Counted from the stretch's first letter, positions 25,039 through 37,300 are shown. The stretch: DNA of 64,000 nucleotides from a bacterium 336/3 (GCA_001281695.1 LJIE01000001.1:2999521-3063520), one strand, 5' to 3'. The notes: generated by a model not told the origin, from the letters alone. A program made the numbers and translations.

Positions 25039-25743
25039 TTATACTAAATCGAATAAATTTTTCACACCCAACATCCTTGTTTTGGTAAAACCCTCTCCAT
25101 AACGAACCCCAATTTGGTGTCCAAGTTCTTTAGATCTAGCTTCAATAGCATCAAAAAATTCGGGTGTAGAAATATAGGTTTGTGGCTCTGAGTCGTTGGG
25201 GTTGGCATTAAACTGTGTTCCATAAGCCAAAATAGCTTGTTTCTTGATTTCCCAATAATCCGAAATATCTACCACCACATCAGGAACAATATAACGGTCT
25301 TGAATAAAATGATACAAAAACTGTGGGCGATAAGCTTCTTGGTCTGTTTCTATTTTACGCAATCCTGCCAAAAAAAATGCATCTCTTACAAGCTCCGCCC
25401 CTTTTCCATGATCAGGGTGTCTATCTGTAATGGCATTGGCTATTACAATTTTAGGTTGATATTCTCTTATTTTCTTGATAATTTCTATTTGATGCTCTTT
25501 ATCATTTTTAAAAAACCCATCTGCAAAACCCAAATTTTCTCTAATAGTCAATCCCATAATTTGTGAAGCAAGTTCTGCTTCTTTTTTACGGGTTTCAGGT
25601 GTACCACGAGTACCCAATTCGCCTTGTGTGAGGTCTATTACACCTACTTTTTTACCTTGAGCCAAATGAGAAGCAATTGTACCCGAACATGAAAGTTCTG
25701 CATCATCAGGGTGTGCAGCAAATACCAAAATATCTAATTTCAT
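25039..25743 (-). CDS. bshB1: Bacillithiol biosynthesis deacetylase BshB1
   Basis: A 234-residue zinc-dependent LmbE-like deacetylase. The metal motif AHPDDAEL (10-17) and the second motif RHPDHGKG (108-115) are intact; GELGTRGT and the C-terminal VRYGEGF are hallmarks of BshB1. The enzyme removes acetate from GlcNAc-malate to give GlcN-malate in bacillithiol synthesis, so the organism probably uses bacillithiol as its low-molecular-weight thiol. Neither bshA nor bshC is in the window. It lies downstream of the dehydrogenase gene but is separated from it by a terminator. Confidence 0.92.
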   Translation of the reverse strand: MKLDILVFAAHPDDAELSCSGTIASHLAQGKKVGVIDLTQGELGTRGTPETRKKEAELASQIMGLTIRENLGFADGFFKNDKEHQIEIIKKIREYQPKIVIANAITDRHPDHGKGAELVRDAFFLAGLRKIETDQEAYRPQFLYHFIQDRYIVPDVVVDISDYWEIKKQAILAYGTQFNANPNDSEPQTYISTPEFFDAIEARSKELGHQIGVRYGEGFTKTRMLGVKNLFDLV

Positions 25744-25765
25744 AATTTATGATGTTATTCAAACA

Positions 25766-25794
25766 AAAACAAAAGCCTTGAGGGCTTTTGTTTG
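25766..25794 (-). terminator. Intrinsic terminator after the short-chain dehydrogenase gene
   Basis: Stem ACAAAAGCC (25769-25777) / GGCTTTTGT (25783-25791). On the minus strand it follows the gene ending at 25806 and is trailed by a T-rich stretch. Confidence 0.7.
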
Positions 25795-25805
25795 TAAATT
25801 TAGTT

Positions 25806-26666
25806 TTATTTTTCGGTTTCTTCTTTCTTTTCTTTTTCGGGAACTGCTTCTTTAGAAGGTCTTCCTACAAAATTCGCCATAGAATTGTAGATATTCAGCC
25901 CTTTTCCTACTAACAAATCAAACATTCTGGTAGGCATAATTCCTCTTAAAATAGGTATCAGATGTACTGACCAAGGAGCTTTCACCTCAATATCATTACT
26001 CTTTACTGCCTTCATAATTTGGTCTGTAATATCATCAGGGTCAAGCAAAGGAGCTAAAATAGGAGCTTCTACACCTTCAAACATTCCTGTGTTGATATAG
26101 CTTGGGCAAACTGTTGTTACATGCAAATCACCTTCCATCTCCTCAAATTCAAGACGTAAAGACTCCGACCAACCCAAAACAGCCCATTTGCTACTTGCAT
26201 ACACGCTCATTTTAGGATTTGCCAGCAAGCCCGAAGCTGAAGCGATATTGACGATATGTCCACTTTTTTGCTTAATCATTTCGCCTGCAAAACAACGAGC
26301 CACATGCATTACCCCCAACACATTGATACGAATGGTTTTTTCAATTTCTTCATGAGAATGCTCATGGAAAAGTTTACCAACAACAATACCTGCATTATTA
26401 AACAAAATATCTATTCTACCCACTTCCGAAAGTGTAAGCGTGGCAGCTCTCTTAATATCTTCTAAGTCAGATACATCTACACTATACGGATGCACTATAA
26501 AACCTTGTTTTACAAACTCTTCAGTGGTTGCTTGTAGATTTTTCTCATTAATATCCCATATCACAAGCTCCGAAGCACCTTCTTTCAAACATTTTTCACC
26601 AAGTAGCTTGCCAATACCATTAGCACCACCAGTGATGAGAACCTTTTTATCGCGTATTTTTGTCAT
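25806..26666 (-). CDS. Short-chain dehydrogenase/reductase
   Basis: A 286-residue SDR. The nucleotide-binding motif is TGGANGIG (12-19), NNAG at 90-93, the catalytic residues are Ser145 region, Tyr156 and Lys160 in YASSK, and the PxxxxT block is CPSYINTG. The C-terminal extension with AVPEKEKKEETEK is charged and unusual. The proline-rich, long C-terminal part resembles the RDH-type SDRs that act on hydrophobic substrates near membranes (inference). The substrate is unknown. Confidence 0.87.
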   Translation of the reverse strand: MTKIRDKKVLITGGANGIGKLLGEKCLKEGASELVIWDINEKNLQATTEEFVKQGFIVHPYSVDVSDLEDIKRAATLTLSEVGRIDILFNNAGIVVGKLFHEHSHEEIEKTIRINVLGVMHVARCFAGEMIKQKSGHIVNIASASGLLANPKMSVYASSKWAVLGWSESLRLEFEEMEGDLHVTTVCPSYINTGMFEGVEAPILAPLLDPDDITDQIMKAVKSNDIEVKAPWSVHLIPILRGIMPTRMFDLLVGKGLNIYNSMANFVGRPSKEAVPEKEKKEETEK

Positions 26667-26762
26667 AGCTTTACCTAAGTTTTTTCTGCTAATTTAACAA
26701 TTTTTTAGAAGTAGTACAAGCTACTCGTTTTTTTGTTTTATTTGCATTAAAATATATTTTGT

Positions 26763-27995
26763 ATGAAACTTTATTATGCACGCATACTGCTTTTATTTGC
26801 ATTTTTTGCCTGTAAAAAGCAACCCAAAACTACACCCGATATTTCCAACATTCCAGAAAAAATCACCAAAGAAAATCCCAAAATAGAGAAAACAAAGACT
26901 CTTACACTTGGGATAGAACAGATTGGAGAGTATCAGTCTTTGCTAAAAGATAAAAAAGTGGCTTTGGTGGTTAATCATTCGTCTATTATTGTTCAAAAAA
27001 ATATAAAAACCCATCTGGTTGATACCCTTTTGAGCCATAAAGTTCAGATAAAAAGAGTTTTTGCCCCTGAACATGGTTTCAGAGGTGATGCAGATGCTGG
27101 TGAAACTGTAAAAAATGAAGTAGATACAAAAACTGGCTTGCCTGTAGTGTCTTTGTATGGAAAAAATAAGAAACCTACTGCTGAACAAATCGCTGATATA
27201 GATGTAGTTATATTTGATATTCAAGATGTAGGTGTTCGATTTTTCACGTATATTTCAACCATGCATTATGTGATGGAAGCTTGTGCTGAGAACAATAAAA
27301 TGTGTATTATACTTGATAGACCCAATCCCAATGGCGATTATGTGGCTGGTACTGTTCTCCAAAAAGGTTTTGAAAGTTTTATAGGCATGCATCCAATTCC
27401 TGTAGTACATGGGCTTACAGTAGGCGAACTGGCTCAAATGATCAATGGCGAACGTTGGCTCAAAAATGGTGTTCAGTGTAATTTAAAAGTCATACCTCTG
27501 AGAAATTATACCCACCAAACACCTTATATTTTACCTGTAAAACCTTCTCCCAACCTTCCAAATCCACAATCTATACGATTATACCCTTCATTATGTTTTT
27601 TTGAAGGAACGCCATTAAGCGTAGGCAGGGGTACAGATTTTCCGTTTCAGGTAATTGGTTATCCTTCAAAAAATATGGGAGAATTCACTTTTACGCCTGT
27701 AAGCAAAATAGGAATGGCTAAAAATCCATTGTTTGAAAACCAAGTGTGTTATGGTATAGATTTAAGAGAAATTAAAGCTCCAACCTTTACACTTTCATAT
27801 CTAATAGATTTTTATAAGAAATATCCTGAAAAAGATAAGTATTTCAGCCAGTTTTTTGATAAATTGGCAGGAAATTCGCTACTCAAAGAGCAAATTAAGA
27901 AAGGCATAAGCGAAGAAGAAATCAAGAAAACATGGCAAACTGATTTAGATGCCTACAAAAAACTCCGAAAAAAATATTTATTGTATGAAGAATAA
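26763..27995 (+). CDS. namZ: Exo-beta-N-acetylmuramidase NamZ (DUF1343) lipoprotein
   Basis: A 410-residue lipoprotein (lipobox FFAC at the end of a short signal) followed by a 30-residue linker and a DUF1343 domain. Diagnostic blocks are KKVALVVNHSSI, FAPEHGFRGDADAGE, VVIFDIQDVGVRFFTYI, LDRPNPNG and FEGTPLSVGRGTDFPF. Family knowledge: NamZ releases terminal MurNAc from peptidoglycan fragments (GH171). AnmK at 47934 could process the related anhydro sugar, so the window encodes two parts of MurNAc recovery. Its last 11 bases overlap the start of the PorD-family gene. Confidence 0.88.
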   Translation: MKLYYARILLLFAFFACKKQPKTTPDISNIPEKITKENPKIEKTKTLTLGIEQIGEYQSLLKDKKVALVVNHSSIIVQKNIKTHLVDTLLSHKVQIKRVFAPEHGFRGDADAGETVKNEVDTKTGLPVVSLYGKNKKPTAEQIADIDVVIFDIQDVGVRFFTYISTMHYVMEACAENNKMCIILDRPNPNGDYVAGTVLQKGFESFIGMHPIPVVHGLTVGELAQMINGERWLKNGVQCNLKVIPLRNYTHQTPYILPVKPSPNLPNPQSIRLYPSLCFFEGTPLSVGRGTDFPFQVIGYPSKNMGEFTFTPVSKIGMAKNPLFENQVCYGIDLREIKAPTFTLSYLIDFYKKYPEKDKYFSQFFDKLAGNSLLKEQIKKGISEEEIKKTWQTDLDAYKKLRKKYLLYEE

Positions 27996-28911
27996 CCTTT
28001 TTATATATCTCATTATCAGTTTTTTTTATTGTATTCAACCTGTTTTTAGTCAGGAATTGCTGTTTGAAGTAACTATTAATGATAAGCAGGTAGCCTCAGC
28101 ACAAGTGGGAACGAGCAACAAAGAAGCTGTGGCTGCTCTTCAAAAAAATATTTCAGATTTTTTAAATAATAGAAAATGGACAAATGATAATTATGAAAGC
28201 AGTGAGAAAATCACTTGTCGCATTCAAATTACACTTGTAAGAGCTGATTTTGCCTCAGGTGTGTATGAAACCAATGCTCAAATTCAAGCTTTAAGACCTA
28301 CTTATAATACCAAATATGAGTCTGTTTTATTCAGTTATGTAGATAGAAGGTTTAATTTTAACTTTTTACCAACTCAACCCCTAGACCTTAATTTCAATGA
28401 AAATGTCTATTTCAGTAATTTGAGTTCTTTATTGGGCTATTATGCCTATATTATTTTAGCCCTTGATTATGATTCTTTTGCTAAGGCTGGTGGTACTCCT
28501 ATGATTGAAAAAGCCTTTATTGTAGCGAACACTGCCCAAAGTGCTGGTGCTGATGGCTGGTCTCAAGGTGATATTAGAGATAGGTTTTGGCTTGTTGAAA
28601 ACCTTCAGAGTCAACAAATGCTTGCTGTTCGTGAAGCTATGTATAAATATTACAGAAAAGGTTTAGATATTTACCAAGACAAACGCCCAGAAGCAAGAAT
28701 AGTTACCTTAGATTTACTCAAAGAAATTGACAAAATAGCTCGTATCAAACCAAATGCACTGCTTTTAAATGTGTTTTTTGATGCTAAATTTCAAGAATTT
28801 ATTAATATTTTTAAAGATGGCTCTCAAACTGAAAAGCAAGAAGCCTATGCACTTTTAGGACGTTTAGACCCTGCCAGAACAAGTCTTTATAGCCGAATTA
28901 TCGCAAATTAA
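27985..28911 (+). CDS. porD: DUF4835 / PorD family type IX secretion-associated protein
   Basis: A 308-residue exported protein with a signal peptide (ending PVFSQ). The body matches DUF4835, the PorD family: ELLFEVTINDKQV at the start, RIQITLVRADFASGVYETNAQIQALRPTYN-type block, FSYVDRRFNFNF, LSSLLGYYAYIILALDYDSFA and WSQGDIRDRFWLVENL. Members are linked to the type IX system in Bacteroidota. An upstream frame start at 27949 is rejected because the signal peptide begins at 27985. The start overlaps the namZ stop, pointing to translational coupling. Confidence 0.85.
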   Translation: MKNNLFIYLIISFFYCIQPVFSQELLFEVTINDKQVASAQVGTSNKEAVAALQKNISDFLNNRKWTNDNYESSEKITCRIQITLVRADFASGVYETNAQIQALRPTYNTKYESVLFSYVDRRFNFNFLPTQPLDLNFNENVYFSNLSSLLGYYAYIILALDYDSFAKAGGTPMIEKAFIVANTAQSAGADGWSQGDIRDRFWLVENLQSQQMLAVREAMYKYYRKGLDIYQDKRPEARIVTLDLLKEIDKIARIKPNALLLNVFFDAKFQEFINIFKDGSQTEKQEAYALLGRLDPARTSLYSRIIAN

Positions 28912-28963
28912 AAACCAAAAAACTATTTTTTAAGTTAAATATATACGTACAACACTTAGATAT

Positions 28964-29851
28964 ATGATAGAACTCCCCGTTGTTACATCCGAGAAAGAAC
29001 ATAAAGTAAAAAAACCCAATTGGCTACGTGTAAAATTGCCCGTAGGTGCTGAATATGCCAAAGTTCGTAAATTAGTAGATACTTATAAACTTCATACCAT
29101 TTGCGAAAGTGGAAATTGCCCCAATATGGGAGAATGTTGGGGAGCTGGTACAGCTACCTTCATGATTTTAGGTAATGTTTGTACTCGTAGCTGTACTTTT
29201 TGTGCAGTAGCCACAGGAAAACCCAACGAATATGATACTGATGAACCTCGCAGAGTAGCTGAAGCCATTAAGCTCATGCAGGTAAAGCATGCTGTCATTA
29301 CTTCTGTAAATAGAGACGAACTCAAAGACAGAGGTGCCTTTATTTGGCATGAAACTGTAAGACTGACCAAAGAGTTAAGCCCTGAAACTACCATCGAAAC
29401 GCTCATTCCAGATGTAAAAGGAAATTGGGAAGCTCTTTATACCATGATTTCAGCAGGGCAAGAAGTAGTTTCTCACAACATGGAAACAGTCAAAAGCCTT
29501 TACAAACGTGTACGTCCACAAGCTCGTTATGAGAGAAGTTTGGAACAAATCAAACTCACCAAAGAATATGGTAAACGTACCAAATCTGGCATTATGTTAG
29601 GGGTTGGTGAAACCAAAGAAGAAGTTTATGAGTCTATGGATGATTTGGTACAAAATGGTCTGGACATTCTAACTCTTGGGCAGTATCTACAACCTACCAA
29701 AATGCACCTAGAAGTCGCTGAATATATCCACCCCGATTTATTTGAGCATTACAAAGAAGAAGGCTTAAAAAGAGGCTTAAAATACGTAGAATCAGGTCCT
29801 CTTGTAAGATCATCATATCACGCAGAAAAACACGTAAATGTGCCTATTTAA
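28964..29851 (+). CDS. lipA: Lipoyl synthase LipA
   Basis: A 295-residue radical SAM enzyme. The auxiliary cluster cysteines are Cys47, Cys52 and Cys58 ([12 protein letters not shown]) and the radical SAM cysteines are Cys73, Cys77 and Cys80 (CTRSCTFC). The C-terminal RSSYHAE carries the final cluster-binding serine of the family. It inserts two sulfurs into protein-bound octanoate for the lipoate of 2-oxoacid dehydrogenases and the glycine cleavage system. Full length, 52 bases behind the PorD-family gene, convergent with rpoC across a strong hairpin. Confidence 0.96.
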   Translation: MIELPVVTSEKEHKVKKPNWLRVKLPVGAEYAKVRKLVDTYKLHTICESGNCPNMGECWGAGTATFMILGNVCTRSCTFCAVATGKPNEYDTDEPRRVAEAIKLMQVKHAVITSVNRDELKDRGAFIWHETVRLTKELSPETTIETLIPDVKGNWEALYTMISAGQEVVSHNMETVKSLYKRVRPQARYERSLEQIKLTKEYGKRTKSGIMLGVGETKEEVYESMDDLVQNGLDILTLGQYLQPTKMHLEVAEYIHPDLFEHYKEEGLKRGLKYVESGPLVRSSYHAEKHVNVPI

Positions 29852-29883
29852 TACTAAAATCAAATATTTTGTAATTTAAAATA

Positions 29884-29910
29884 AAAAAAGCCCCTATTTC
29901 TAGGGGCTTT
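29884..29910 (-). terminator. Terminator of the rpoBC transcript (shared hairpin with lipA)
   Basis: Perfect 10-bp stem AAAGCCCCTA (29887-29896) / TAGGGGCTTT (29901-29910). On the minus strand a T run follows it, 6 bases after the rpoC stop. On the plus strand it lies 35 bases after lipA with a weaker T stretch, so it may serve both. Confidence 0.87.
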
Positions 29911-29915
29911 AATTT

Positions 29916-32900
29916 TTATTTTACTTTTTCTTTCTTCGTTCTACGTTTTGCAGGGATCATATCATCTTGTTCTTCTTTAGACTGAGTCATCAATTTCTGA
30001 TAGTGTCTAAAGCCTGTACCAGCAGGTACCAAGTGTCCTACAATTACGTTCTCTTTCAAACCTAACAAGTCATCCATTTTTCCACGAATAGCTGCTTCAC
30101 TCAATACTTTAGTCGTTTCTTGGAACGATGCAGCAGAGATAAAGCTATCAGTATCCAATGAAGCTTGTGTAATACCTTGTAGTGTAGGTTGAGAAACTGC
30201 AGGCTGAGCATCACGTACTTTTACAAGTTTTTTGTCTTGTCTACGCAAAGATGAGTTTTCATCTCTTAGCTCACGAGCAGTAACAGGTTGTCCTAATTTG
30301 AAGCGAGTAGAATCACCTATTTCTTCTACAATTTTAAGTTCCATGACACGGTCGTTTTCCTTACGGAACGTCCATTTGTCTACTACCTGTCCAGGTAAGA
30401 AGTCTGTGTCACCAGCATCAATTACTTCTACTTTCTGCATCATTTGGCGTACAATTACCTCAATGTGTTTGTCATTGATTTTTACACCTTGCAGACGGTA
30501 AACTTCTTGAATTTCATTTACAAGATATTCTTGTACGGCTGTTGGTCCTTTGATAGATAAAATATCATTAGGAGTAATCGCTCCATCAGAAAGAGGCATA
30601 CCAGCTCTTACAAAGTCTCCATCTTGTACCAAGATATGCTTAGAAAGAGGTACCATGTATTTCTTTATTACACCATCTTTCGATTCGATAATAATCTCTC
30701 TATTACCACGTTTTACAGTTCCATATGATACTATACCATCAATAGCACTTACAATTGCAGGATTTGATGGATTACGAGCTTCAAACAATTCTGTTACACG
30801 AGGCAAACCACCTGTAATATCTCTTGTTTTTCCGATAGCTCTTGGTAGTTTAGCAAGTACCTGACCAGCTTTGATCGTTTTACCAGCTTCTACTGCTAAA
30901 CGAGCTCCTACAGGAATATTATAAACTTTATCCTCACCATTGTTCATTCTTACAACAATTGCAGGGTTTTTCGTTTTATCTTTGGTATCAATAATTACTT
31001 TTTCACGGAAACCTGTTTGTTGGTCAGATTCCTCCTTATAAGTAATTCCTTCCTCAATTGCATCATACTCAATAACACCATCAATTTCAGATAACATAAC
31101 GGCATTATAAGGGTCCCATTCGCAAAGAACATGTCCTTTTTCTACACTTTCACCTGTTTTTACTTTCAAGAAAGCTCCATAAGGCATGTGATTAGAAATC
31201 AACACTTTACCAGTCTTAGCTTCTACAATTTTTACTTCAGAAGAACGAGTAATCACAATTTCGATAGGGTTACCATCATTATCTGTTGATTTTACAGTTC
31301 TCAAGTTTTCAAAATCTACCTGACCAGCAAATTTAGCTTTTACAGAAGGATCAACAGCAATGTTGGATGCTGCACCACCCACGTGGAATGTACGAAGTGT
31401 AAGCTGTGTACCTGGTTCACCAATGGATTGAGCAGCTATTACGCCTAATGCCTCTCCTGTATCTACAATTCTACCTGTAGATAAGTTTCTACCATAACAT
31501 TTCTTACAAATACCTCTACGTGTTTCACAAGTAAGCACTGAACGAATTTCAACATCTTCAATACTTGTTTGATCAATACGCTCTGCAATTGCTTCTGTAA
31601 TTTCCTCACCTGAAGATACTATTAATTCTTCTGTAAGAGGATCATAAACATCATGTAATGAAACTCTACCTAAAATACGTTCTGCAAGAGGTTCAACAAT
31701 ATCTTCGTTGTCTTTGAGGGCAGAAACTGTTATGCCACGCAATGTACCACAATCATCTTCCGTAACAATCACATCTTGAGCAACATCTACCAAACGACGA
31801 GTTAAGTAACCAGCATCCGCAGTTTTTAAAGCTGTATCTGCAAGACCTTTTCTAGCACCGTGTGTAGAGATAAAATACTCCAATACGTCCAAACCTTCTT
31901 TAAAGTTAGAAAGAATTGGGTTTTCTATAATTTCACCAACAGAACCTTGTACATTTTTCTGAGGTTTTGCCATCAGACCACGCATACCACCTAACTGACG
32001 GATTTGTTCTTTAGAACCTCTCGCTCCAGAATCCATCATCATGAATACAGAGTTGAAGCCTTCTTTATCACTAGTCATGTCAGAAATAAGCTTACCTGTC
32101 AATTTGCTGTTAATTTTTGTCCAAGTATCAATTACTTGATTATAACGCTCGTTGTCAGTGATAAGTCCCATCATATAGTTCTGATGGATATCTTCAATTT
32201 CTACTTTAGCTTCATTAATAAGTTTTTCCTTATCATCAGGAATTAAGATATCATTCAAACCAATAGATAAACCACCTTTATAAGCAGACTGGAATCCTAA
32301 GTCTTTAATATCATCCAAGAATTTAGCAGCTTTTGCCATACCTGCATTTTTAAATACAGAGCCAATTGCTTGCTGAATTTTCTTTTTGGTTAATAACTCA
32401 TTGATAAATCCTACTTCATCAGGAACACATCTATGATTGAAAATCACTCTACCTGCTACAGTATCAATGATTTTTTCAACAAGCTCTTCTCCTTCACGTA
32501 CTTTTGCTTTTACTTTGATATGTGCATGTTTAGAGAGTCTTCCTTCATCAAGTGCAATTACAACTTCTTCTGCACTATAGAAAGTTCTATTTTCTCCTAA
32601 ATCACCTTTTCTACCTTTTGTAATGTAATACAAGCCCAATACCATATCCTGAGAAGGTACAGTAATAGGAGCACCATTTGCAGGGTTCAAGATGTTATGA
32701 GATGCAAGCATTAACATAGAAGCCTCTAAAATAGCTTCCTGTCCTAACGGAACGTGAACAGCCATCTGGTCACCGTCAAAGTCAGCGTTGAAAGCTGTAC
32801 AAACAAGAGGGTGTAACTGAATCGCTTTTCCTTCAATTAGTTTAGGCTGGAATGCCTGAATACCCAAACGGTGTAATGTTGGAGCTCGGTTCAAAAGAAT

Positions 32901-34256
32901 TGGATGTCCTTTCAATACGTTTTCCAAAATATCCCAAACCACAGGGTCTTTTCTATCTACAATTTTCTTCGCTGATTTTACGGTTTTTACAATACCTCTT
33001 TCAATCAGTTTTCTAATAATGAATGGCTTAAATAATTCAGCAGCCATGTCTTTAGGTAAACCACACTCATGTAGTTTCAATTCAGGACCTACTACGATAA
33101 CCGAACGACCAGAATAGTCCACACGTTTACCCAATAAGTTCTGACGGAAACGACCTTGTTTACCTTTCAGCATATCAGAAAGTGACTTCAATGCTCTGTT
33201 ACCATCTGCACGAACAGCATTTACTTTACGAGAGTTATCAAATAAGCTATCTACAGCTTCTTGTAACATACGTTTTTCGTTACGTAAAATAACTTCAGGA
33301 GCTTTGATTTCAATTAATCTCTTCAAACGATTGTTACGAATAATTACTCTTCTATACAAATCATTCAAGTCTGATGTAGCAAAACGACCACCATCCAAAG
33401 GTACTAGAGGACGTAATTCTGGTGGAATTACAGGCACCATACGAATTATCATCCACGCAGGTTTGTTCTCAATTTTAGATTCTTGGAATGCACGAACTAC
33501 TTTCAAACGCTTCAAAGCTTCTGCTTTACGTTGCTGAGAGTTATCTGTTGCTGCTTGGTGACGTAAATCATAAGCCAATTTATCTAAACCAGTAGGGCTA
33601 GTAGGTATTTCATTGCCGTTTGCATCTCTTTCTTTTTCAGAAAGACGTTTCAAGAGCATTTCTAAAGCCTCTGCACCCATTTTAGCGATAAACTTATTGG
33701 GATCTTCGTCAGGTAATAATTGGTTTTCTCTTGGAAGTTTATCCAAAATATCCAAGTATTCATCTTCTGTTAAGAAGTCTAAATACCCACTACCATTACG
33801 ATTTTCTTCTGCTACCACACCTGCTTGAATTACTACATAACGTTCATAGTAAATCACTTGGTCTAATTTTTTGGTAGGTAAACCTAACAAATAACCAATT
33901 TTGTTGGGTAAAGAACGGAAATACCAAATATGAGCCACAGGAACAACAAGTTCGATATGCCCCATACGCTCTCTACGAACTTTTTTCTCTGTTACCTCAA
34001 CACCACAACGGTCGCAGATGATTCCTTTATAACGAATACGTTTATATTTTCCACAATGACACTCATAATCCTTCACAGGTCCGAAAATTCTTTCACAGAA
34101 CAAACCACCCATCTCAGGCTTATAGGTACGGTAGTTTATGGTTTCGGGTTGTGTAACCTCACCATAAGAACTTTCCAAAATAGACTCTGGCGATGCCAAA
34201 CTGATAGTGATTGAGTTAAAATCACTGGAAAGTTTTTTGCTTTTTTTGAAAGACAT
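29916..34256 (-). CDS. rpoC: DNA-directed RNA polymerase subunit beta'
   Basis: A 1446-residue beta' subunit in one piece. The N-terminal zinc site [19 protein letters not shown] is present, the catalytic magnesium motif NADFDGD spans 490-496 (Asp492, 494, 496), and the second zinc site is [16 protein letters not shown]. Trigger-loop sequence [18 protein letters not shown] is intact. Length and a C-terminal basic tail ([12 protein letters not shown]) are normal for Bacteroidota. It is the last gene of the block, 104 bases behind rpoB with hairpins in the spacer. Confidence 0.98.
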   Translation of the reverse strand: MSFKKSKKLSSDFNSITISLASPESILESSYGEVTQPETINYRTYKPEMGGLFCERIFGPVKDYECHCGKYKRIRYKGIICDRCGVEVTEKKVRRERMGHIELVVPVAHIWYFRSLPNKIGYLLGLPTKKLDQVIYYERYVVIQAGVVAEENRNGSGYLDFLTEDEYLDILDKLPRENQLLPDEDPNKFIAKMGAEALEMLLKRLSEKERDANGNEIPTSPTGLDKLAYDLRHQAATDNSQQRKAEALKRLKVVRAFQESKIENKPAWMIIRMVPVIPPELRPLVPLDGGRFATSDLNDLYRRVIIRNNRLKRLIEIKAPEVILRNEKRMLQEAVDSLFDNSRKVNAVRADGNRALKSLSDMLKGKQGRFRQNLLGKRVDYSGRSVIVVGPELKLHECGLPKDMAAELFKPFIIRKLIERGIVKTVKSAKKIVDRKDPVVWDILENVLKGHPILLNRAPTLHRLGIQAFQPKLIEGKAIQLHPLVCTAFNADFDGDQMAVHVPLGQEAILEASMLMLASHNILNPANGAPITVPSQDMVLGLYYITKGRKGDLGENRTFYSAEEVVIALDEGRLSKHAHIKVKAKVREGEELVEKIIDTVAGRVIFNHRCVPDEVGFINELLTKKKIQQAIGSVFKNAGMAKAAKFLDDIKDLGFQSAYKGGLSIGLNDILIPDDKEKLINEAKVEIEDIHQNYMMGLITDNERYNQVIDTWTKINSKLTGKLISDMTSDKEGFNSVFMMMDSGARGSKEQIRQLGGMRGLMAKPQKNVQGSVGEIIENPILSNFKEGLDVLEYFISTHGARKGLADTALKTADAGYLTRRLVDVAQDVIVTEDDCGTLRGITVSALKDNEDIVEPLAERILGRVSLHDVYDPLTEELIVSSGEEITEAIAERIDQTSIEDVEIRSVLTCETRRGICKKCYGRNLSTGRIVDTGEALGVIAAQSIGEPGTQLTLRTFHVGGAASNIAVDPSVKAKFAGQVDFENLRTVKSTDNDGNPIEIVITRSSEVKIVEAKTGKVLISNHMPYGAFLKVKTGESVEKGHVLCEWDPYNAVMLSEIDGVIEYDAIEEGITYKEESDQQTGFREKVIIDTKDKTKNPAIVVRMNNGEDKVYNIPVGARLAVEAGKTIKAGQVLAKLPRAIGKTRDITGGLPRVTELFEARNPSNPAIVSAIDGIVSYGTVKRGNREIIIESKDGVIKKYMVPLSKHILVQDGDFVRAGMPLSDGAITPNDILSIKGPTAVQEYLVNEIQEVYRLQGVKINDKHIEVIVRQMMQKVEVIDAGDTDFLPGQVVDKWTFRKENDRVMELKIVEEIGDSTRFKLGQPVTARELRDENSSLRRQDKKLVKVRDAQPAVSQPTLQGITQASLDTDSFISAASFQETTKVLSEAAIRGKMDDLLGLKENVIVGHLVPAGTGFRHYQKLMTQSKEEQDDMIPAKRRTKKEKVK

Positions 34257-34300
34257 AGATTTATTTTTTAGCTTTTAACCTAAAATGCTTTATTCAAATG

Positions 34301-34350
34301 GCTTAGCTGACTAAGCAAGTTCAACATGTTCAGCCCTAAGGCTGAACATG
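34301..34350. repeat. Two adjacent hairpins in the rpoB-rpoC spacer
   Basis: GCTTAG/CTAAGC (34301-34306 and 34311-34316) and a perfect 11-bp stem CATGTTCAGCC (34325-34335) / GGCTGAACATG (34340-34350) with loop CTAA. No T run follows on the minus strand. They may be an RNA processing site or mRNA stabiliser between the two genes. Confidence 0.65.
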
Positions 34351-34360
34351 AGATATATTT

Positions 34361-37300
34361 TTAAGTAAGGGTTATTTCTAGAGCCAAACCTCTCAACTCA
34401 TGTACAAGTACATTGAATGATTCAGGGATATTAGGCTTCGGTAATAATTCACCTTTCACAATTGCTTCATACGTTTTCGCTCTACCAATTACATCATCAG
34501 ACTTCACAGTCAAGATTTCCTGTAAGATATGAGCTGCTCCAAACGCTTCAAGAGCCCAAACTTCCATCTCTCCAAAACGCTGACCACCGAACTGAGCTTT
34601 ACCACCCAAAGGTTGTTGTGTAATGAGTGAGTAAGGTCCAATAGAACGAGCGTGCATCTTGTCATCTACCAAGTGTCCTAATTTCAGCATGTAGATAACC
34701 CCTACTGTTACAGGTTGGTCGAATTTCTCACCAGTCAAACCATCATACAATTCAGTTCTACCAAATGCAGGGATATTTGCCTCCTTAATCTCATTGATAA
34801 CTTCTTCTTCACTTGCACCATCAAAGATAGGGGTTGCATATTTTCTCCCTAATTTCAAACCTGCCCATCCCAAAATAGTTTCATAAATCTGACCAATGTT
34901 CATACGAGAAGGTACACCTAGAGGATTCAATACAATATCCACAGGCAATCCAGTTTCTAAGAATGGCATATCTTCTTCACGAACAATACGAGCTACAACC
35001 CCTTTGTTACCGTGACGACCAGCCATTTTATCACCTACTTTTAGTTTACGTTTTTTAGCAATATAAACTTTAGCAAGTTTTACGATACCTGTTGGTAATT
35101 CATCTCCTACTTCCATTGCAAAACGCTCTCTTTTGAAGCGACCTGAAATTTCATTACGCTTTTTAAGATAGTTTTTTACAAGTTCGATAATCAAACCATT
35201 GGTTTTATCATCAGCTGTCCAGTTTTCTAATACTACATCTGCAATCAAATTCACTTCTTCAGGGATGTTGTAAGCACTTTCATCTCTGTAAGGGTTTTTA
35301 TCTGCAAATAAGTTTTTATCAATATTAGACTTATTAAATTTCATCCCTTTAGAGATTAATTCCTCTCCAAATTTATGACGAACACCTTGAGAAGCTTTAC
35401 CATCCAGTAATTGTGTCATTTTAGAAATAACATCACTACGTAAATCTGTAAGTTCTTTACCATAGTTTTTCATCAAAGTTTTTACGTCATCTTTCGATTT
35501 TTTACGTAAATCTTTATCTTTCTTAGGTCTTGAGAACAATTTAGTATCAATTACTACACCTTTGATAGAAGGAGGAACACGTAGAGACGCATCTTTTACA
35601 TCACCTGCTTTATCTCCAAAGATAGCTCTTAAAAGTTTTTCTTCAGGAGTAGGGTCTGTTTCTCCTTTGGGAGTAATTTTACCAATTAAAATATCACCTT
35701 CTTTTACTTCCGTACCTGTACGAACAATACCATTTTCGTCAAGATTTCTTACAGCTTCTTCACTCACATTCGGAATTTCAGAAGTTAATTCTTCTTCACC
35801 ACGTTTTGTATCACGAACTTCTAATTCGTACTCTTCAATATGAATAGAAGTGAACCAGTCTTCACGAACAACTTTTTCAGAAATTACAATCGCATCTTCA
35901 AAGTTATATCCTTGCCAAGGCATGAACGCAACCATCAAGTTTCTTCCAAGAGCAAGCTCTCCATCATTGGTTGCATATCCTTCACAAAGTGGCTGTCCTT
36001 TTTTAACAACTTCACCTTTGTTCACAAGAGGTACTAAGTTGATACAAGTATCTTGGTTAGTTCTTCTGAATTTAGTTAATTGATATGTTCTGGTATTTCC
36101 TTCAAAAGATACTAATAATTCATCTTCATTATATTCATAACGGATTACAATTTTATTAGCATCTACATAATCTACAATACCATCTTTTTCTGCTAAAATC
36201 AATGTTCTTGAGTCCAAAGCAACTCTTTTTTCTAAACCTGTACCAACAATAGGCGATTCAGGCTTCAATAAAGGTACTGCTTGACGTTGCATGTTTGAAC
36301 CCATCAAAGCACGGTTCGCATCATCATGTTCTAAGAAAGGAATCAAGGATGCTGCAACTGATACAATTTGATTAGGAGCAATATCCATATAAGCCACTTC
36401 TTCTGGTGACACCAAAGGGAAATCACCTTCAAAACGTACTTTTACAGCATCTACAAGTAGCTGACCTTTATCATCTATTTTTGCATTTGCTTGTGCAATG
36501 TGCTGACCATCCTCTTCTTCAGCAGATAAAAAGACCATGTCTTGAATGTCTATTTTACCTTCATTTACTTTAAAATAAGGTGTTTCAATGAAACCCATTG
36601 AATTGATTTTTGCGTGTACGCAAAGCGATGAAATCAAACCAATGTTTGGACCTTCAGGCGTTTCGATAGTACACAAACGTCCATAGTGTGTGTAATGAAC
36701 GTCACGAACCTCAAAACCAGCTCTTTCACGAGAAAGACCACCAGGACCAAGTGCTGACATTCTTCTCTTGTGCGTGATTTCAGCAAGTGGATTGGTTTGA
36801 TCCATGAACTGAGACAACTGATTTGTTCCAAAAAATGAGTTAATTACAGAAGACAATGTTCTTGCATTAATCAAATCTACTGGTTTGAAATCTTCGTTAT
36901 CTCTTACGTTCATTCTTTCTTTGATGGTACGAGCCATACGAGCAAGACCTACACCAAATTGAGCATATAGTTGCTCTCCAACTGTACGAACACGACGATT
37001 TGACAAGTGGTCAATATCATCCACTACAGCTTTCGAGTTAATCAATCCTATCAAGTATTTTACAATACTAATGATGTCTTCACGTGTAAGTACACGAGTG
37101 TCCATACTAATATCTAAACTCAATTTCTTATTCATTCTGTATCTTCCTACATCTCCTAAATCGTAACGTTTGTCAGAAAAGAACAAGTTCTGAATAATAT
37201 CACGAGCTGTTTGCTCATCAGGAGCTTCTGTATTACGCAACTGACGATAAATTTGCTCAACAGCCTCTTTTTCAGAATTTGAGTTATCTTTTTGTAATGT

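Noticed and set aside
26720-26762. TTTG-N19-TATTTTG promoter before namZ
   Set aside because: The element ends right at the start codon, which would place the transcription start inside the gene.
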